Below, piece by piece: positions 1 to 11,210 of a stretch of 64,000 bases of DNA (the stretch's first letter is position 1; every line of letters begins with the position of its first letter). The stretch is from Echiichthys vipera. Lineage: Eukaryota; Chordata; Actinopteri; Perciformes; Trachinidae. The notes under the pieces are model-generated. The model saw only the letters and a program-made list of their open reading frames with translations, was not told the origin of the DNA and did not search any database. Location of the stretch: the NCBI GenBank assembly GCA_963691815.1, contig OY829667.1:7158821-7222820 (forward strand), given 5' to 3'. A program made the translations under genes and the position numbers.

Positions 1-628
1 AAAGGTCGGCCCTTTTCCCACCGCTTGGGGTTTTGACAAAGGTGAACCGGAAAATAAAGCCATATTCCAAGCAAGTGTATGTTGGCAGAGCGCTACCTAC
101 TCCAGCAGAGGTTGAGTTACTCCTGTCATTTTCCCATTCAACCCCCTCTCATATATAGGTGTGGAACTTCAATTATCTGATTATTCCCTTAACCGGGAAA
201 AGACCATTTTCTGGTTACTGATTATTATAGAACTTTATCAGTTAATTCTGCTATTATGCTAAAAAGTGTTAGCTTCCTCCTGCATCCTTCTGTTATTCAG
301 AAAGTGGCCAGCCCAGCCAGCCCTATCAAAATGTTATTCACTGAACTCAAGTGAGTGATAAAGGAATATGATTTGCATTTGTTCTATACATCTTTATATC
401 ATAAGGAAGATAGCATTTTATGTTACGTATAGACCTTTTCAAAGTTGTAAACAAACATTCTAAACATGTCCAAGTTTAATTCCTGTTGCAGTGAATGTGA
501 ACGACATCAGCTGACAAGAAGTTAACAAGGACCAAGGCCCTGGTAATGGAATTCCATCAAAAGGTCTATAACTTTAACCTATTTGGAGGGAAATCAAAAA
601 AAATGTTAGGCCCCGCCCCAAATTCAGC

Positions 629-645
629 GTCTCTGTGGCGCAATT

Positions 646-695
<50 letters not shown>

Positions 696-702
696 AGGGA
701 CG
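629..702 (+). tRNA. tRNA-Asn (anticodon GTT), copy 1
   Basis: A 74-nt intronless tRNA. The acceptor arms GTCTCTG and CAGGGAC pair, the anticodon arm reads TTCGGCTGTTAACCGAA with anticodon GTT, and the internal B box is GGTTCAAGCC, matching the pol III consensus. A TTTT pol III terminator follows 7 nt after the 3' end. No CCA is encoded, as usual in eukaryotes. All arms look intact, so it is probably functional. It would decode AAC/AAU codons in cytosolic translation. Confidence 0.95.
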
Positions 703-741
703 GGATACTTTTCTTTTGAGTAGTTTAATCTGCTATTGTTG

Positions 742-2310
742 TCACAAGACCAAAACTTTGGTACGATGTTTGTCTAAAATGTCATAATGGCAATACCTCC
801 TGGTCAAAGATGTGATGAGCCTTTTTTGCTGTCTGGATACATCAAATTGACCAAATAAAAGAATTATATCCATAAAAAGTATATATTTAATGCCAATTAG
901 ATGCTCCAGTCTCTGTAGCAGAGTGCGACGTCCAATAGTGTCCAGGGCTGCACTTAGATCTAATAAAACAAGTACAGAAACAAGTCCTTTGTCTTTAGCC
1001 ATTAGAAGGTCTTTTGTAATTTTTACCAGTGCTGTCTAGGTGCTATGATTCGCTCTAAATCCTGACTGGAAGTCCTCAAATAACTCATTATTATGTAAAA
1101 AGTCCCACAGCTCATTGGCGACTAATTTCTCGAGGATCTTAGAGAGGAAAGGAAGGTTAGATATAGGTCTATAGTTGGCTAGAACCTCTGGCTCAAGACT
1201 GGGCTTTTTAAGAAAAGCTACTTTAAAAGATTGTGGTACATACTCTGCTGATAAAGACATGTTAATCATATCTAATACAGGAGTCCTAACTAAAGGTAAC
1301 ACTTCTTTAAGTAACCTAGTCGGAATAGATTCTAGGCGAAATGTAGAAGGCTTCGATGTCGAAATAGTAGAGGTTAATTTGTTGAGGTCAACTGTAGAAA
1401 AGCAGTCCAAGAATATATCGGTTCGTACCGTTGTTTTGAAGGTTCCTGGGTTTGAAGAAAGATTGATGCCAAGCGAGTTGATTTTGTCTCTAATAGTTAT
1501 AATTTTGCCATTAAAGAAGGCCATGAAGTTGTTACTACTGAGGGTTATAGGAATACATGGCTCAATAGAGCTGTGGCTCTCTGTCAGCCTTGCTACAGTG
1601 CTGAAAAGAAATCTAGGATTGTTCTTATTCTCCTTTATTAATGATGAGCAATAGGCTGCTCTGGCATTATGGAGGGCCTTCCTATATATTTTGTATCTTT
1701 CTTGTCAAACTAAGCGAGAGTCCTCCAATTTAGTGGAACGCCATTTACTTTCCAATTTTCGCGATATTTGTTTTAATTCACGGGTTTGTGAGTTATACCA
1801 TGGAGCTAACTTCCCCCTATTTATTATCTTTTTTTTAAATGAAGCAACAGAGTCGAGTGTTGTTCGCAGTGAGCCCTGCAACACTGTCAACAAGGTGATC
1901 AACTTCCGAGAAATTAACATTAGTACAGAAATCTTGACTATTAGGATAAGGCATTCAGTTAAATCATAGGGAATTGATTCCTTAAATTTAGTGACAGCAC
2001 TATCAAATACACATCTAGTGTAGAGGTTTTTGCCCAGAGGTGAGTAGTCCTGTTATATAAATTCAAAAGTTATTAAATAATGGTCTGATGAAATAGGATT
2101 CTGTGGAAAGACTATTAAGTCATTGATTTCCACACCATAAGCCAAAAGAAGGATGAGGGTATGATCAAAACAGTGAGTAAGTTTACGTACATTCTGACCA
2201 AAACCAATGGAATCTAATCGAGAGATAAACGCAATACTAAGGATATTTTTTATCAACATCCACGTGCATATTGAAATCTCCTACAATGATTACTTTATCA
2301 GATTTAAGGA
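742..2310 (-). mobile_element. decayed L2/CR1-like LINE fragment, unit 1
   Basis: Read on the minus strand, this is a broken non-LTR retrotransposon open reading frame. From high to low coordinates it runs from the end of the endonuclease domain (DSIGFGQNV, THCFDHTL, SSDHYLITFEF) through the linker (LAPWYNSQTRELKQ) into the reverse transcriptase N-terminal part (NYRPISNLPFLSKILEKLV, FQSGFRANHST, LVSVLVLLDLSAALDTI). Several frameshifts and stops break it, and the RT core, including the expected catalytic YADD region, is missing. It is therefore a dead 5'- and 3'-truncated piece. The family call rests on similarity to the common fish L2/CR1-type RT and is from memory. Confidence 0.8.
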
Positions 2311-3176
2311 TTAAATTTGACAGAAACTCTTGAGAATTCAGAAAGCAATTCAGAGTACGGACCAGGAGCACGGTACACTATAACAAGTATAATTGGCTGC
2401 ACAGTGTTCCAGGTTGAATGTGAAAGACAAAGAACAAGACTTTCAAATGAATTATAATTTAGTTTAGGTTAAGGGTTGATTAATGGGAGGACTTTGCTAG
2501 GTCAAGTAACATCGCTATCAAGAAGACCCGTTTCTGTAATTCTGTCCAAAGGTCGGCCCTTTTCCCACCGCTTGGGGTTTTGACAAAGGTGAACCGGAAA
2601 ATAAAGCCATATTCCAAGCAAGTGTATGTTGGCAGAGCGCTACCTACTCCAGCAGAGGTTGAGTTACTCCTGTCATTTTCCCATTCAACCCCCTCTCATA
2701 TATAGGTGTGGAACTTCAATTATCTGATTATTCCCTTAACCGGGAAAAGACCATTTTCTGGTTACTGATTATTATAGAACTTTATCAGTTAATTCTGCTA
2801 TTATGCTAAAAAGTGTTAGCTTCCTCCTGCATCCTTCTGTTATTCAGAAAGTGGCCAGCCCAGCCAGCCCTATCAAAATGTTATTCACTGAACTCAAGTG
2901 AGTGATAAAGGAATATGATTTGCATTTGTTCTATACATCTTTATATCATAAGGAAGATAGCATTTTATGTTACGTATAGACCTTTTCAAAGTTGTAAACA
3001 AACATTCTAAACGTGTCCAAGTTTAATTCCTGTTGCAGTGAATGTGAACGACATCAGCTGACAAGAAGTTAACAAGGACCAAGGCCCTGGTAATGGAATT
3101 CCATCGAAAAGGTCTATAACTTTAACCTATTTGGAGGGAAATTCGAAATTTTTTTAGGCCCCGCCCCAAAATCAGC

Positions 3177-3193
3177 GTCTCTGTGGCGCAATT

Positions 3194-3243
<50 letters not shown>

Positions 3244-3250
3244 AGGGACG
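3177..3250 (+). tRNA. tRNA-Asn (GTT), copy 2
   Basis: Identical over its 74 nt to copy 1 as far as can be read, with the same downstream TTTT terminator. The flanks between units differ at several positions while the tRNA does not, which fits selection or gene conversion on the tRNA. Confidence 0.95.
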
Positions 3251-3284
3251 GGATACTTTTCTTTTGAGTAGTTTAATCTGCTAT

Positions 3285-4860
3285 TGTTGTCACAAGACCA
3301 AAACTTTGGTACGATGTTTGTCTAAAATGTCATAATAGCAATACCTCCTGGTCAAAGATGTGATGAGCCTTTTTTGCTGTCTGCATACATCAAATTGACC
3401 AAAAAAAAGAATTATATCCATAAAAAGTATATATTTAATGCCAATAAAATGCTTCAGTCTCTGTAGCAGAGTGCGACGTCCAATAGTGTCCAGGGCTGCA
3501 CTTAGATCTAATAAAACAAGTACAGAAACAAGTCCTTTGTCTTAAGCCATTAGAAGGTCTTTTGTAATTTTTACCAGTGCTGTCTAGGTGCTATGATTCG
3601 CTCTAAATCCTGACTGGAAGTCCTCAAATAACTCATTATTATGTAAAAAGTCCCACAGCTCATTGGCGACTAATTTCTCGAGGATCTTAGAGAGGAAAGG
3701 AAGGTTAGATATAGGTCTATAGTTGGCTAGAACCTCTGGATCAAGACTGGGCTTTTTAAGAAAAGCTACTTTAAAAGATTGTGGTACATACCCTGCTGAT
3801 AAAGACATGTTAATCATATCTAATACAGGAGTCCTAACTAAAGGTAACACTTCTTTAAGTAACCTAGTTGGAATAGAGTCTAGGAGAAATGTAGAAGGCT
3901 TTGATGCCGAAATAGTAGAGGTTCATTTGTTGAGGTCAACTGTAGAAAAGCAGTCCAAGAATATATCGGGTCGTGCCGTTGTTTTGAAGGTTCCTGGGTT
4001 TGAAGAAAGATTGATGCCAAGCGAGTTGATTTTGTCCCTAAAAGTTATAATTTTGCCATTAAAGAAGGTCATGAAGTTGTTACTACTGAGGGTTATAGGA
4101 ATACATGGTTCAATAGAGCTGTGGCTCTCTGTCAGCCTTGCTACAGTGCTGAAAAGAAATCTAGGATTGTTCTTATTCTCCTTTATTAATGATGAGCAAT
4201 AGGCTGCTCTGGCATTATGGAGGGCCTTCCTATATATTTTGTATCTTTCTTGTCAAACTAAGCGAGAGTCCTCCAATTTAGTGGAACGCCATTTACTTTC
4301 CAATTTTCGCGATATTTGTTTTAATTCACGGGTTTGTGAGTTATACCATGGAGCTAACTTCCCCCTATTTATTATCGTTTTTTTAAATGAAGCAACAGAG
4401 TCAAGTTGTTCGTAGTGAGCCCTGCAACACTGTCAACAAGGTGATCGACTTCCGAGAAATTAACATTAGTACAGAAATCTTGAATATTAGGATAAGGCAT
4501 TCAATTAAATCATAGGGAATCGATTCCTTAAATTTAGTGACAGCACTATCAAATACACATCTAGTGTAGAGGTTTCTGCCCAGAGGTGAGTAGTCCTGTG
4601 ATATAAATTCAAAAGTCATTAAATAATGGTCTGATGAAATAGGATTCTGTGGAAAGACTATTAAGTCATTGATTTCCACACCATAAGCCAAAAGAAGGAT
4701 GAGGTAATGATCAAAACAGTGAGTAGGTTTACATACACTCTGACCAAAACCAATGGAATCTAATCGAGAGATAAACGCAATACTAAGGATATTTTTTATC
4801 AACATCCACGTGCATATTGAAATCTCCTACAATGATTACTTTATCAGATTTAAGGATTAA
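3285..4860 (-). mobile_element. decayed L2/CR1-like LINE fragment, unit 2
   Basis: Same truncated retrotransposon piece as in unit 1, in the same place and orientation. The endonuclease end and linker are open for 134 codons (4401-4805, minus strand) and the RT start is open for 88 codons (3584-3850). Stops between them show that it is not coding. It was duplicated with the tRNA gene rather than inserted independently. Confidence 0.8.
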
Positions 4861-5714
4861 ATTTGACAGAAACTCTTGAGAATTCAGAAAGAAATTCAGA
4901 GTACGGACCAGGAGCATGGTACACTATAATAAGTATAATTGGCTGCACAGTGTTCCAGGTTGAATGTGAAAGACAAAGAACAAGACCTTCAAATGAATTA
5001 TAATTTAGTTTAGGTTAAGGGTTGATTAATGGGAGGACTTTGCCAGGTCAAGTAACATCACTACCAAGAAGACCCGTTTCTGTAATTCTGTCCAAAGGTC
5101 GGCCCTTTTCCCACCGCTTGGGGTTTTGACAAAGGTGAACCGGAAAATCAAGCCATATTCCAACCAGCTGTATGTTGGCAGAGCGCTACCTACTCCAGCA
5201 GAGGTTGAGTTACTCCTGTCATTTTCCCATTCAACCCCCTCTCATATATAGGTGGGGAACTTCAATTATCTGATTATTCCCTTAACCGGGAAAAGACCAT
5301 TTTCTGGTTACTGATTATTATAGAACTTTATCAGTTAATTCTGCTGTTATGCTAAAAAAGTGTTAGCTTCCTCCTGCATCCTTCTGTTATTCAGAAAGTG
5401 GCCAGCCCTATCAAAATGTTATTCACTGAACTCAAGTGAGTGATAAAGGAATATGATTTGCATTTGTTCTATACATCTTTATATCATAAGGAAGATAGCA
5501 TTTTATGTTACGTATAGACCTTTTCAAAGTTGTAAACAAACATTCTAAACGTGTCCAAGTTTAATTCCTGTTGCAGTGAATGTGAACGACATCAGCTGAC
5601 AAGAAGTTAACAAGGACCAAGGCCGTGGTAATGGAATTCCATCCAAAAGGTCTATAACTTTAACCTATTTGGAGGGAAATTCGAAAAAGTTTTAGGCCCC
5701 GCCCCAAAATCAGC

Positions 5715-5731
5715 GTCTCTGTGGCGCAATT

Positions 5732-5781
<50 letters not shown>

Positions 5782-5788
5782 AGGGACG
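5715..5788 (+). tRNA. tRNA-Asn (GTT), copy 3
   Basis: Same 74-nt tRNA as copies 1 and 2, with anticodon GTT, B box GGTTCAAGCC and downstream TTTT. Confidence 0.95.
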
Positions 5789-7317
5789 GGATACTTTTCT
5801 TTTGAGTAGTTTAATCTGCTATTGTTGTCACAAGACCAAAATCAAAACTTTGGTACGATGTTTGTCTAAAATGTCATAATAGCAATACCTCCTGGTCAAA
5901 GATGTGATGAGCCTTTTTTGCTGTCTGCATACATCAAATTGACCAAAAAAAAGAATTATATCCATAAAAAGTATATATTTAATGCCAATTAAGTGCTCCA
6001 GTCTCTGTAGCAGAGTGCGACGTCCAATAGTGTCCAGGGCTGCACTTAGATCTAATAAAACAAGTACAGAAACAAGTCCTTTGTCTTAAGCCATTAGAAG
6101 GTCTTTTGTAATTTTTACCAGTGCTGTCTAGGTGCTATGATTCGCTCTAAATCCTGACTGGAAGTCCTCAAATAACTCATTATTATGTAAAAAGTCCCAC
6201 AGCTCATTGGGGACTAATTTCTCGAGGATCTTAGAGAGGAAAGGAAGGTTAGATATAGGTCTATAGTTGGCTAGCACCTCTGGATCAAGACTGGGCTTTT
6301 TAAGAAAAGCTACTTTAAAAGATTGTGGTACATACCCTGCTGATAAAGACATGTTAATCATATCTAATACAGGAGTCCTAACTAAAGGTAACACTTCTTT
6401 AAGTAACCTAGTTGGAATAGAGTCTAGGAGAAATGTAGAAGGCTTTGATGCCGAAATAGTAGAGGTTCATTTGTTGAGGTCAACTGTAGAAAAGCAGTCC
6501 AAGAATATATCGGGTCGTGCCGTTGTTTTGAAGGTTCCTGGGTTTGAAGAAAGATTGATGCCAAGCGAGTTGATTTTGTCTCTAAAAGTTATAATTTTGC
6601 CATTAAAGAAGGTCATGAAGTTGTTACTACTGAGGGTTATAGGAATACATGGTTCAATAGAGCTGTGGCTCTCTGTCAGCCTTGCTACAGTGCTGAAAAG
6701 AAATCTAGGATTGTTCTTATTCTCCTTTATTAATGATGAGCAATAGGCTGCTCTGGCATTATGGAGGGCCTTCCTATATATTTTGTATCTTTCTTGTCAA
6801 ACTAAGCGAGAGTCCTCCAATTTAGTGGAACGCCATTTACTTTCCAATTTTCGCGATATTTGTTTTAATTCACGGGTTTGTGAGTTATACCATGGAGCTA
6901 ACTTCCCCCTATTTATTATCTTTTTTTTAAATGAAGCAACAGAGTCGAGTTGTTCGTAGTGAGCCCTGCAACACTGTCAACAAGGTGATCAACGTCCGAG
7001 AAATTAACATTAGTACAGAAATCTTGAATATTAGGATAAGGCATTCAATTAAATCATAGGGAATCGATTCCTTAAATTTAGTGACAGCACTATCAAATAC
7101 ACATCTAGTGTAGAGGTTTTTGCCCAGAGGTGAGTAGTCCTGTGATATAAATTCAAAAGTCATTAAATAATGGTCTGATGAAATAGGATTCTGTGGAAAG
7201 ACTATTAAGTAGGGATGTCCGATAATATCGGCCCACCGATATTATCGGCCGATATTGAGTTAAAAATGTAATATCGGGAATTATCGGTATCGGGTTTTTA
7301 CAACCGATGTTAGTTCT

Positions 7318-7405
7318 GTAGGCTTCAGCATTTCCGAGTGTACCTGAATGCAACACGGGCCGTAGGCTTCAGCATTTCCGAGTGTACCTGAATGCAACAC
7401 GGGCC
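7318..7405. repeat. 44-bp direct duplication inside the hAT element
   Basis: Two perfect adjacent copies of a 44-bp unit beginning GTAGGCTTCAGCATTTCC, at 7318-7361 and 7362-7405, near the left end of the element. Confidence 0.9.
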
Positions 7406-7493
7406 GTTTACAGGCGCGTGCTTGATGACGTATAACAACAACACGCTTCACTCGTAGGTTGCTAACCGTGGCTAACAAGCTTCAGCTCTCCCG

Positions 7494-7793
7494 GTGCATG
7501 AGATGTCCGTGGTTTGGAAGTATTTCCAAGTGTCACCTATTAACAGTAAATGTTCGCTTTGCAATGACTGCAAGGCGTTGGTTATGAGAGGAGGAAACAA
7601 GGCGTCTTCCTTTAGAACATCACATTTGATAACCCACCTCAAGAAGATTCATGCGGAGTTAAACGCTACATCTGTGCAGCAAAGTGATGAAAAGAAGCAA
7701 CAGCCGACACCGAGAAACAGACTTTTTCTATCGTTCAGGATGCCGGATTCACCAAACGTGTGGAGTTCCTCGAGCCACGTTATGTCTGTCTAA
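7494..7793 (+). pseudogene. BED zinc-finger N-terminus of a hAT transposase
   Basis: A 99-aa open frame inside the hAT insertion. Residues 5-55 carry a BED-type finger: aromatic start VWKYFQV, CSLCNDC, then RGGNKASSFRTSHLITHLKK, giving a C-x2-C ... H-x4-H pattern. This finger binds transposon ends in ZBED and hAT proteins. The frame stops soon after the finger, and no RNase H-like or dimerisation domain follows. It is a truncated relic. It lies about 285 bp inside the left terminus, where hAT proteins commonly start. Confidence 0.8.
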
Positions 7794-8779
7794 CGCCCAG
7801 TCGCATGTATTTCTCAGACCAGTGTTTACCCGAACTGTACAGCGTTGTTTACCGTCACGTCGAGAAGCTAATTTCTGGTGCTGTATCCATTAGATCCAAT
7901 ACAGGTTAGCATGTTGAGCTTAACTGCTAATTTATTGATTGTATTATTTGTCAAGTTACGGCTCTGTCGTTACTCAGTCTGGAAAAAGAAAACTAAGTTT
8001 GTTTACTACTCTGGACTGAAGCTATGCATCTTCCTTGTTGTGATGTTGTCTGTAGTGTTGTTTGAGGCAAAATATTCTCTCTAAAAACACAAACAATTAA
8101 ATGAATGGCACTTTTTTCAATAACTTATTTTGTACAGACTGTGTTTACATTTGAAAAGCAGTGTTGCATTTATGTATGCATCCAGTGGGGCATCACAATA
8201 CAATTAGGCATAATGTGTTAATTCCATAATAGGTGATATGTGATGAATTTTGGTGTAAAAAGGCTGCATATATAGGTATCGGGTGATATCGGACAATATC
8301 GGATATCGGATATCGGCAGAAAAGCCAATATCGAGCATCCCTACTATTAAGTCATTGATTTCCACACCATAAGCCAAAAGAAGGATGAGGTAATGATCAA
8401 AACAGTGAGTAGGTTTACATACACTCTGACCAAAACCAATGGAATCTAATCGAGAGATAAACGCAATACTAAGGATATTTTTTATCAACATCCACGTGCA
8501 TATTGAAATCTCCTACAATGATTACTTTATCAGATTTAAGGATTAAATTTGACAGAAACTCTTGAGAATTCAGAAAGAAATTCAGAGTACGGACCAGGAG
8601 CATGGTACACTATAACAAGTATAATTGGCTGCACAGTGTTCCAGGTTGAATGTGAAAGACAAAGAACAAGACTTTCAAATGAATTATAATTTAGTTTAGG
8701 TTAAGGGTTGATTAATGGGAGGACTTTGCTAGGTCAAGTAACATCGCTATCAAGAAGACCCGTTTCTGTAATTCTGTCC

Positions 8780-9343
8780 AAAGGTCGGCCCTTTTCCCAC
8801 CGCTTGGGGTTTTGACAAAGGTGAACCGGAAAATAAAGCCATATTCCAACCAGCTGTATGTTGGCAGAGCGCTACCTACTCCAGCGGAGGTTGAGTTACT
8901 CCTGTCATTTTCCCATTCAACCCCCTCTCATATATAGGTGGGGAACTTCAGTTATCTGATTATTCCCTTAACCGGGAAAAGACCATTTTCTGGTTACGGA
9001 TTACTATATGACTTCATCAGTTAATTCTGCTGTTATGCTAAAAAGTGGTAGCTTCCTCCTGCTTCCTTCTGTTATTCAGAAAGTGGCCAGCCCAGCCAGC
9101 CCTATCAAAATGTTATTCACTGAACTCAAGTGAGTGATTAAGGAATATGATTTGCATTTTTTCTATATATCTTTATATCATAAGGAAGATAGCATTTTAT
9201 GTTATGTATAGACCTTTTCAATGTTGTAAACAAAGCTTAATTCCTGTTGCAGCGAATGTGAACGACATCAGCTGAGCTATTCAGAGGGAACTTTGAAATA
9301 ATACGAGGCCGTAAACCTGAAACACTGTCTCTGTGGCGCAATT

Positions 9344-9393
<50 letters not shown>

Positions 9394-9475
9394 AGGGACG
9401 GGATACTTTTCTTTTGAGTAGTTTAATCTGCTTTTGTTGTCCTAATACCAAAACCAAAACTTTGGTACGAGGTCT
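8780..9475. repeat. tRNA-Asn tandem unit 4 (partial)
   Basis: The start of a fourth unit matches the others up to and just past the tRNA. It then diverges, with a short leftover (TTTAAAAGATTGTGGTACATA) from the LINE region and no further unit sequence. Its upstream flank is more diverged than in units 1-3, so this is probably the oldest surviving unit or the array edge. Confidence 0.85.
9327..9400 (+). tRNA. tRNA-Asn (GTT), copy 4
   Basis: Intact 74-nt tRNA-Asn in the edge unit. Its immediate 5' flank (GAAACACT) differs from that of the other copies, yet the gene is unchanged, as is the TTTT terminator downstream. Confidence 0.95.
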
Positions 9476-10049
9476 GCTTAAAAGATCTTTTTGCTTTAAA
9501 AGATTGTGGTACATAACCAGCCAAGGGCATCAAGATTTCTCAATGCAGACAGGCCGTAAAGGCATACTTTTACATCAAACTAGATTAACTGAATGATTAC
9601 GTAGATGAAACCATATGTATAGGCTGTATTGATGTAGGTCCCCATACATCAGTTTATGACCAGTGTAGGAAGCTGAAGATCTATGATACTCTTTAAACTT
9701 TGAAATCCGAATTTTGACTTTGAATCTTCTTTTGGATACAAGTACTGTACCTGATGATGTGTGAGACACACTGCCTCGGGGTGGAGACTTTACATTTTAG
9801 GCTCATCCCACTCTCAGCTGCGTTTTACCTCTTGAGGTCTGGCAGTATAACATTATCAGTTAATTCTGCTGTTATCCAAAGAAGATGAAGCTTCCTTCTG
9901 CAGAGCTGTTGAAGGTGAAGGTCTATTATGGTTTCTCAAACCTTCGTTAGCCTCGTTGGTGGCCCTCATGGGCTTGTAAGTGGCTGGCCCGATTTGTACA
10001 GATCTTGAGAAGCTGTAGGTCTATGATATTCTTAACACTTTATAATTCA

Positions 10050-10222
10050 AATTTGTGGGCTGCGGGGTGGTTAGAGCAGTCCGCCCCATGGTGAGAGGCT
10101 GAAGATCCTCAAGGCAGCAGCAGCCGCGGGTTCAACTCCGACCTGGGCCCTTTGCTGCATGTCTCCCCCCCCCTCTCTCTCTCTCACCCATTTTCTGTCT
10201 GTCCTATATAATAAAGGCTTGA
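10050..10222 (+). mobile_element. tRNA-derived SINE
   Basis: Begins with a tRNA-like head (GGGTGGTTAGAGCAG), carries a B-box-like GGTTCAACTCC, then the body familiar from fish SINEs: GACCTGGGCCCTTTGCTG, CATGTC, a C/T-rich stretch, and a tail ending in AATAAAGGC. It sits inside one of the degenerate tandem repeats, splitting an otherwise alignable unit. The head is too diverged to be a working tRNA. Confidence 0.75.
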
Positions 10223-10607
10223 AAACTGCCTCTTTTTTTGGATACAAGTACTGCACCGGATGATGTGTTAGTTATCTTGCCTGTGGTTTCTCAAACGTTA
10301 ACCCCTAATCATGGTAACTAGCTTCATTGGCGTCCCTTGTGAGCTTTAACTTCCAACCGTTCGTTTAATTTTGCCAAATGTGCTTCACTGATTGGGTCAC
10401 AGAGACAACTCTGGCCTTAGATAGAAGGGGTGTTCGCCGATCCTTGAGGCCTCTGCAGTTAGCACGCACTTCTACCAGTCTGGCTATTTTCAGTTTTTCC
10501 CTTTTATTTTGAAGGTGGCAAGCCCATGTTGTGCAGATCTGTAGAAGCTGAACGTCAATGACATTCTTTTAAATCCAAATTTAACTTTGAATGCTCTTCT
10601 TTTGGAT

Positions 10608-10763
10608 CGGACCAGTCCCAGCCTGGTCAGATGCGTACATGAACTGATGAAGCCTCTTGGATGAGAGGTGAAACGTCTTCCTAGACAAACAACCAGTCCA
10701 GTTGTTTTTGACTGAAATTGCTTTGAGGATAACGATGACCTGGACGAATGAGAACATTCACAG
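10608..10763 (+). mobile_element. 156-bp retroelement 3' tail with 15-bp target duplication
   Basis: An insertion between two perfect copies of GCTCTTCTTTTGGAT (10593-10607 and 10764-10778). The interior contains GATGAAGCCTCTTGGATGAG and CGATGACCTGGACGAATGAG, a dispersed fish sequence I recognise as a retroelement tail, though I cannot name the family firmly (Penelope-like or LINE). The 15-bp duplication shows insertion by a retroelement-type mechanism. Confidence 0.75.
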
Positions 10764-11210
10764 GCTCTTCTTTTGGATACAAGCACTGTAACTGATGATG
10801 TGTCAGTGATCCTACTTGTGGTTTCTCAAACCTTTACTCCACTGATCACAGCGATGAGGTTGTTGATTTTCCTAAAGCTACATGATAATTTAAGCACACA
10901 GAGACACACAGACCAGAGGATGGGACCTGAATCTTTTAGCCCCTCCCACTCCAGTCTGCTGTTTACCTCTTAAGGTCTGACTGTATAACTTTATCAGTCA
11001 ATTCTGCTGTTATACTAAATGTGGAAGCTTTCGCCTGCAGAAAGCTTTCTCCTGCAGAGCTGTTGAAGGTGAAGGTCTATTATGGTTCTGAATCTTTCAG
11101 TAGTAACTTTGACCTTGAATTAATTTCCTATGTATTCCAGGAAATACTGCATCTGGTGATGTATCAAGGTGGTGACACATACTTTATTAATACTTCATTG
11201 TTATCTTTAG

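Larger units (their letters stand above)
1..2547. repeat. tRNA-Asn/LINE tandem unit 1
   Basis: First of four head-to-tail units. The unit starts with AAAGGTCGGCCCTTTTCC and the same start recurs at 2548, 5094 and 8780. Order inside the unit: about 600 bp of unrecognised sequence, one tRNA-Asn gene, then a decayed LINE fragment on the minus strand, then about 250 bp of further unit sequence. Units differ by scattered substitutions and small indels, so the duplications look fairly recent. The window begins exactly at a unit start, so the array probably continues to the left. Confidence 0.9.
2548..5093. repeat. tRNA-Asn/LINE tandem unit 2
   Basis: Second unit, 2,546 bp, collinear with unit 1 from end to end with scattered substitutions and 1-2 bp indels. 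It carries the second tRNA-Asn gene and the second copy of the LINE fragment. Confidence 0.9.
7210..8343 (+). mobile_element. non-autonomous hAT transposon
   Basis: A 1,134-bp insertion absent from units 1, 2 and 4. It begins TAGGGATGTCCGATAATATC and ends with the inverted form GAGCATCCCTA. It is flanked by the 8-bp direct repeat CTATTAAG (7202-7209 and 8344-8351), which occurs only once at the empty site in unit 2. An 8-bp duplication and TAGGGATG-type termini fit the hAT superfamily. The interior encodes only a BED-finger start, not a transposase, so it would need a transposase supplied in trans. Confidence 0.93.
5825..8525 (-). mobile_element. decayed LINE fragment, unit 3, split by hAT
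   Basis: Third copy of the LINE fragment. It runs from 5825 to 7209, is interrupted by the hAT element, and resumes after 8351. The RT start is open at 6128-6394 on the minus strand. The endonuclease end appears on both sides of the insertion (DSIGFGQSV at 8360-8490 and FEFISQDYSPLGKNL before 7163). Confidence 0.8.
5094..8779. repeat. tRNA-Asn/LINE tandem unit 3 (interrupted)
   Basis: Third unit. Without the hAT insertion and its duplicated 8-bp target it is about 2,544 bp, matching units 1 and 2. It lacks a short CAGCC duplication near its start that the other units carry. Confidence 0.9.
9660..11170. repeat. degenerate tandem repeats related to the array
   Basis: At least three loosely similar units of several hundred bp. 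Recurring landmarks are TTTGGATACAAG followed by GATGATGTGT (9720, 10240, 10770), TTATCAGTTAATTCTGC or close variants (9850, 10990), and TGCAGAGCTGTTGAAGGTG (9900, 11055). The TTATCAGTTAATTCTGC landmark is also in every tRNA-Asn unit (about 236-252 of unit 1) and again near 13640. This looks like an older layer of the same repeat family. Confidence 0.6.
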
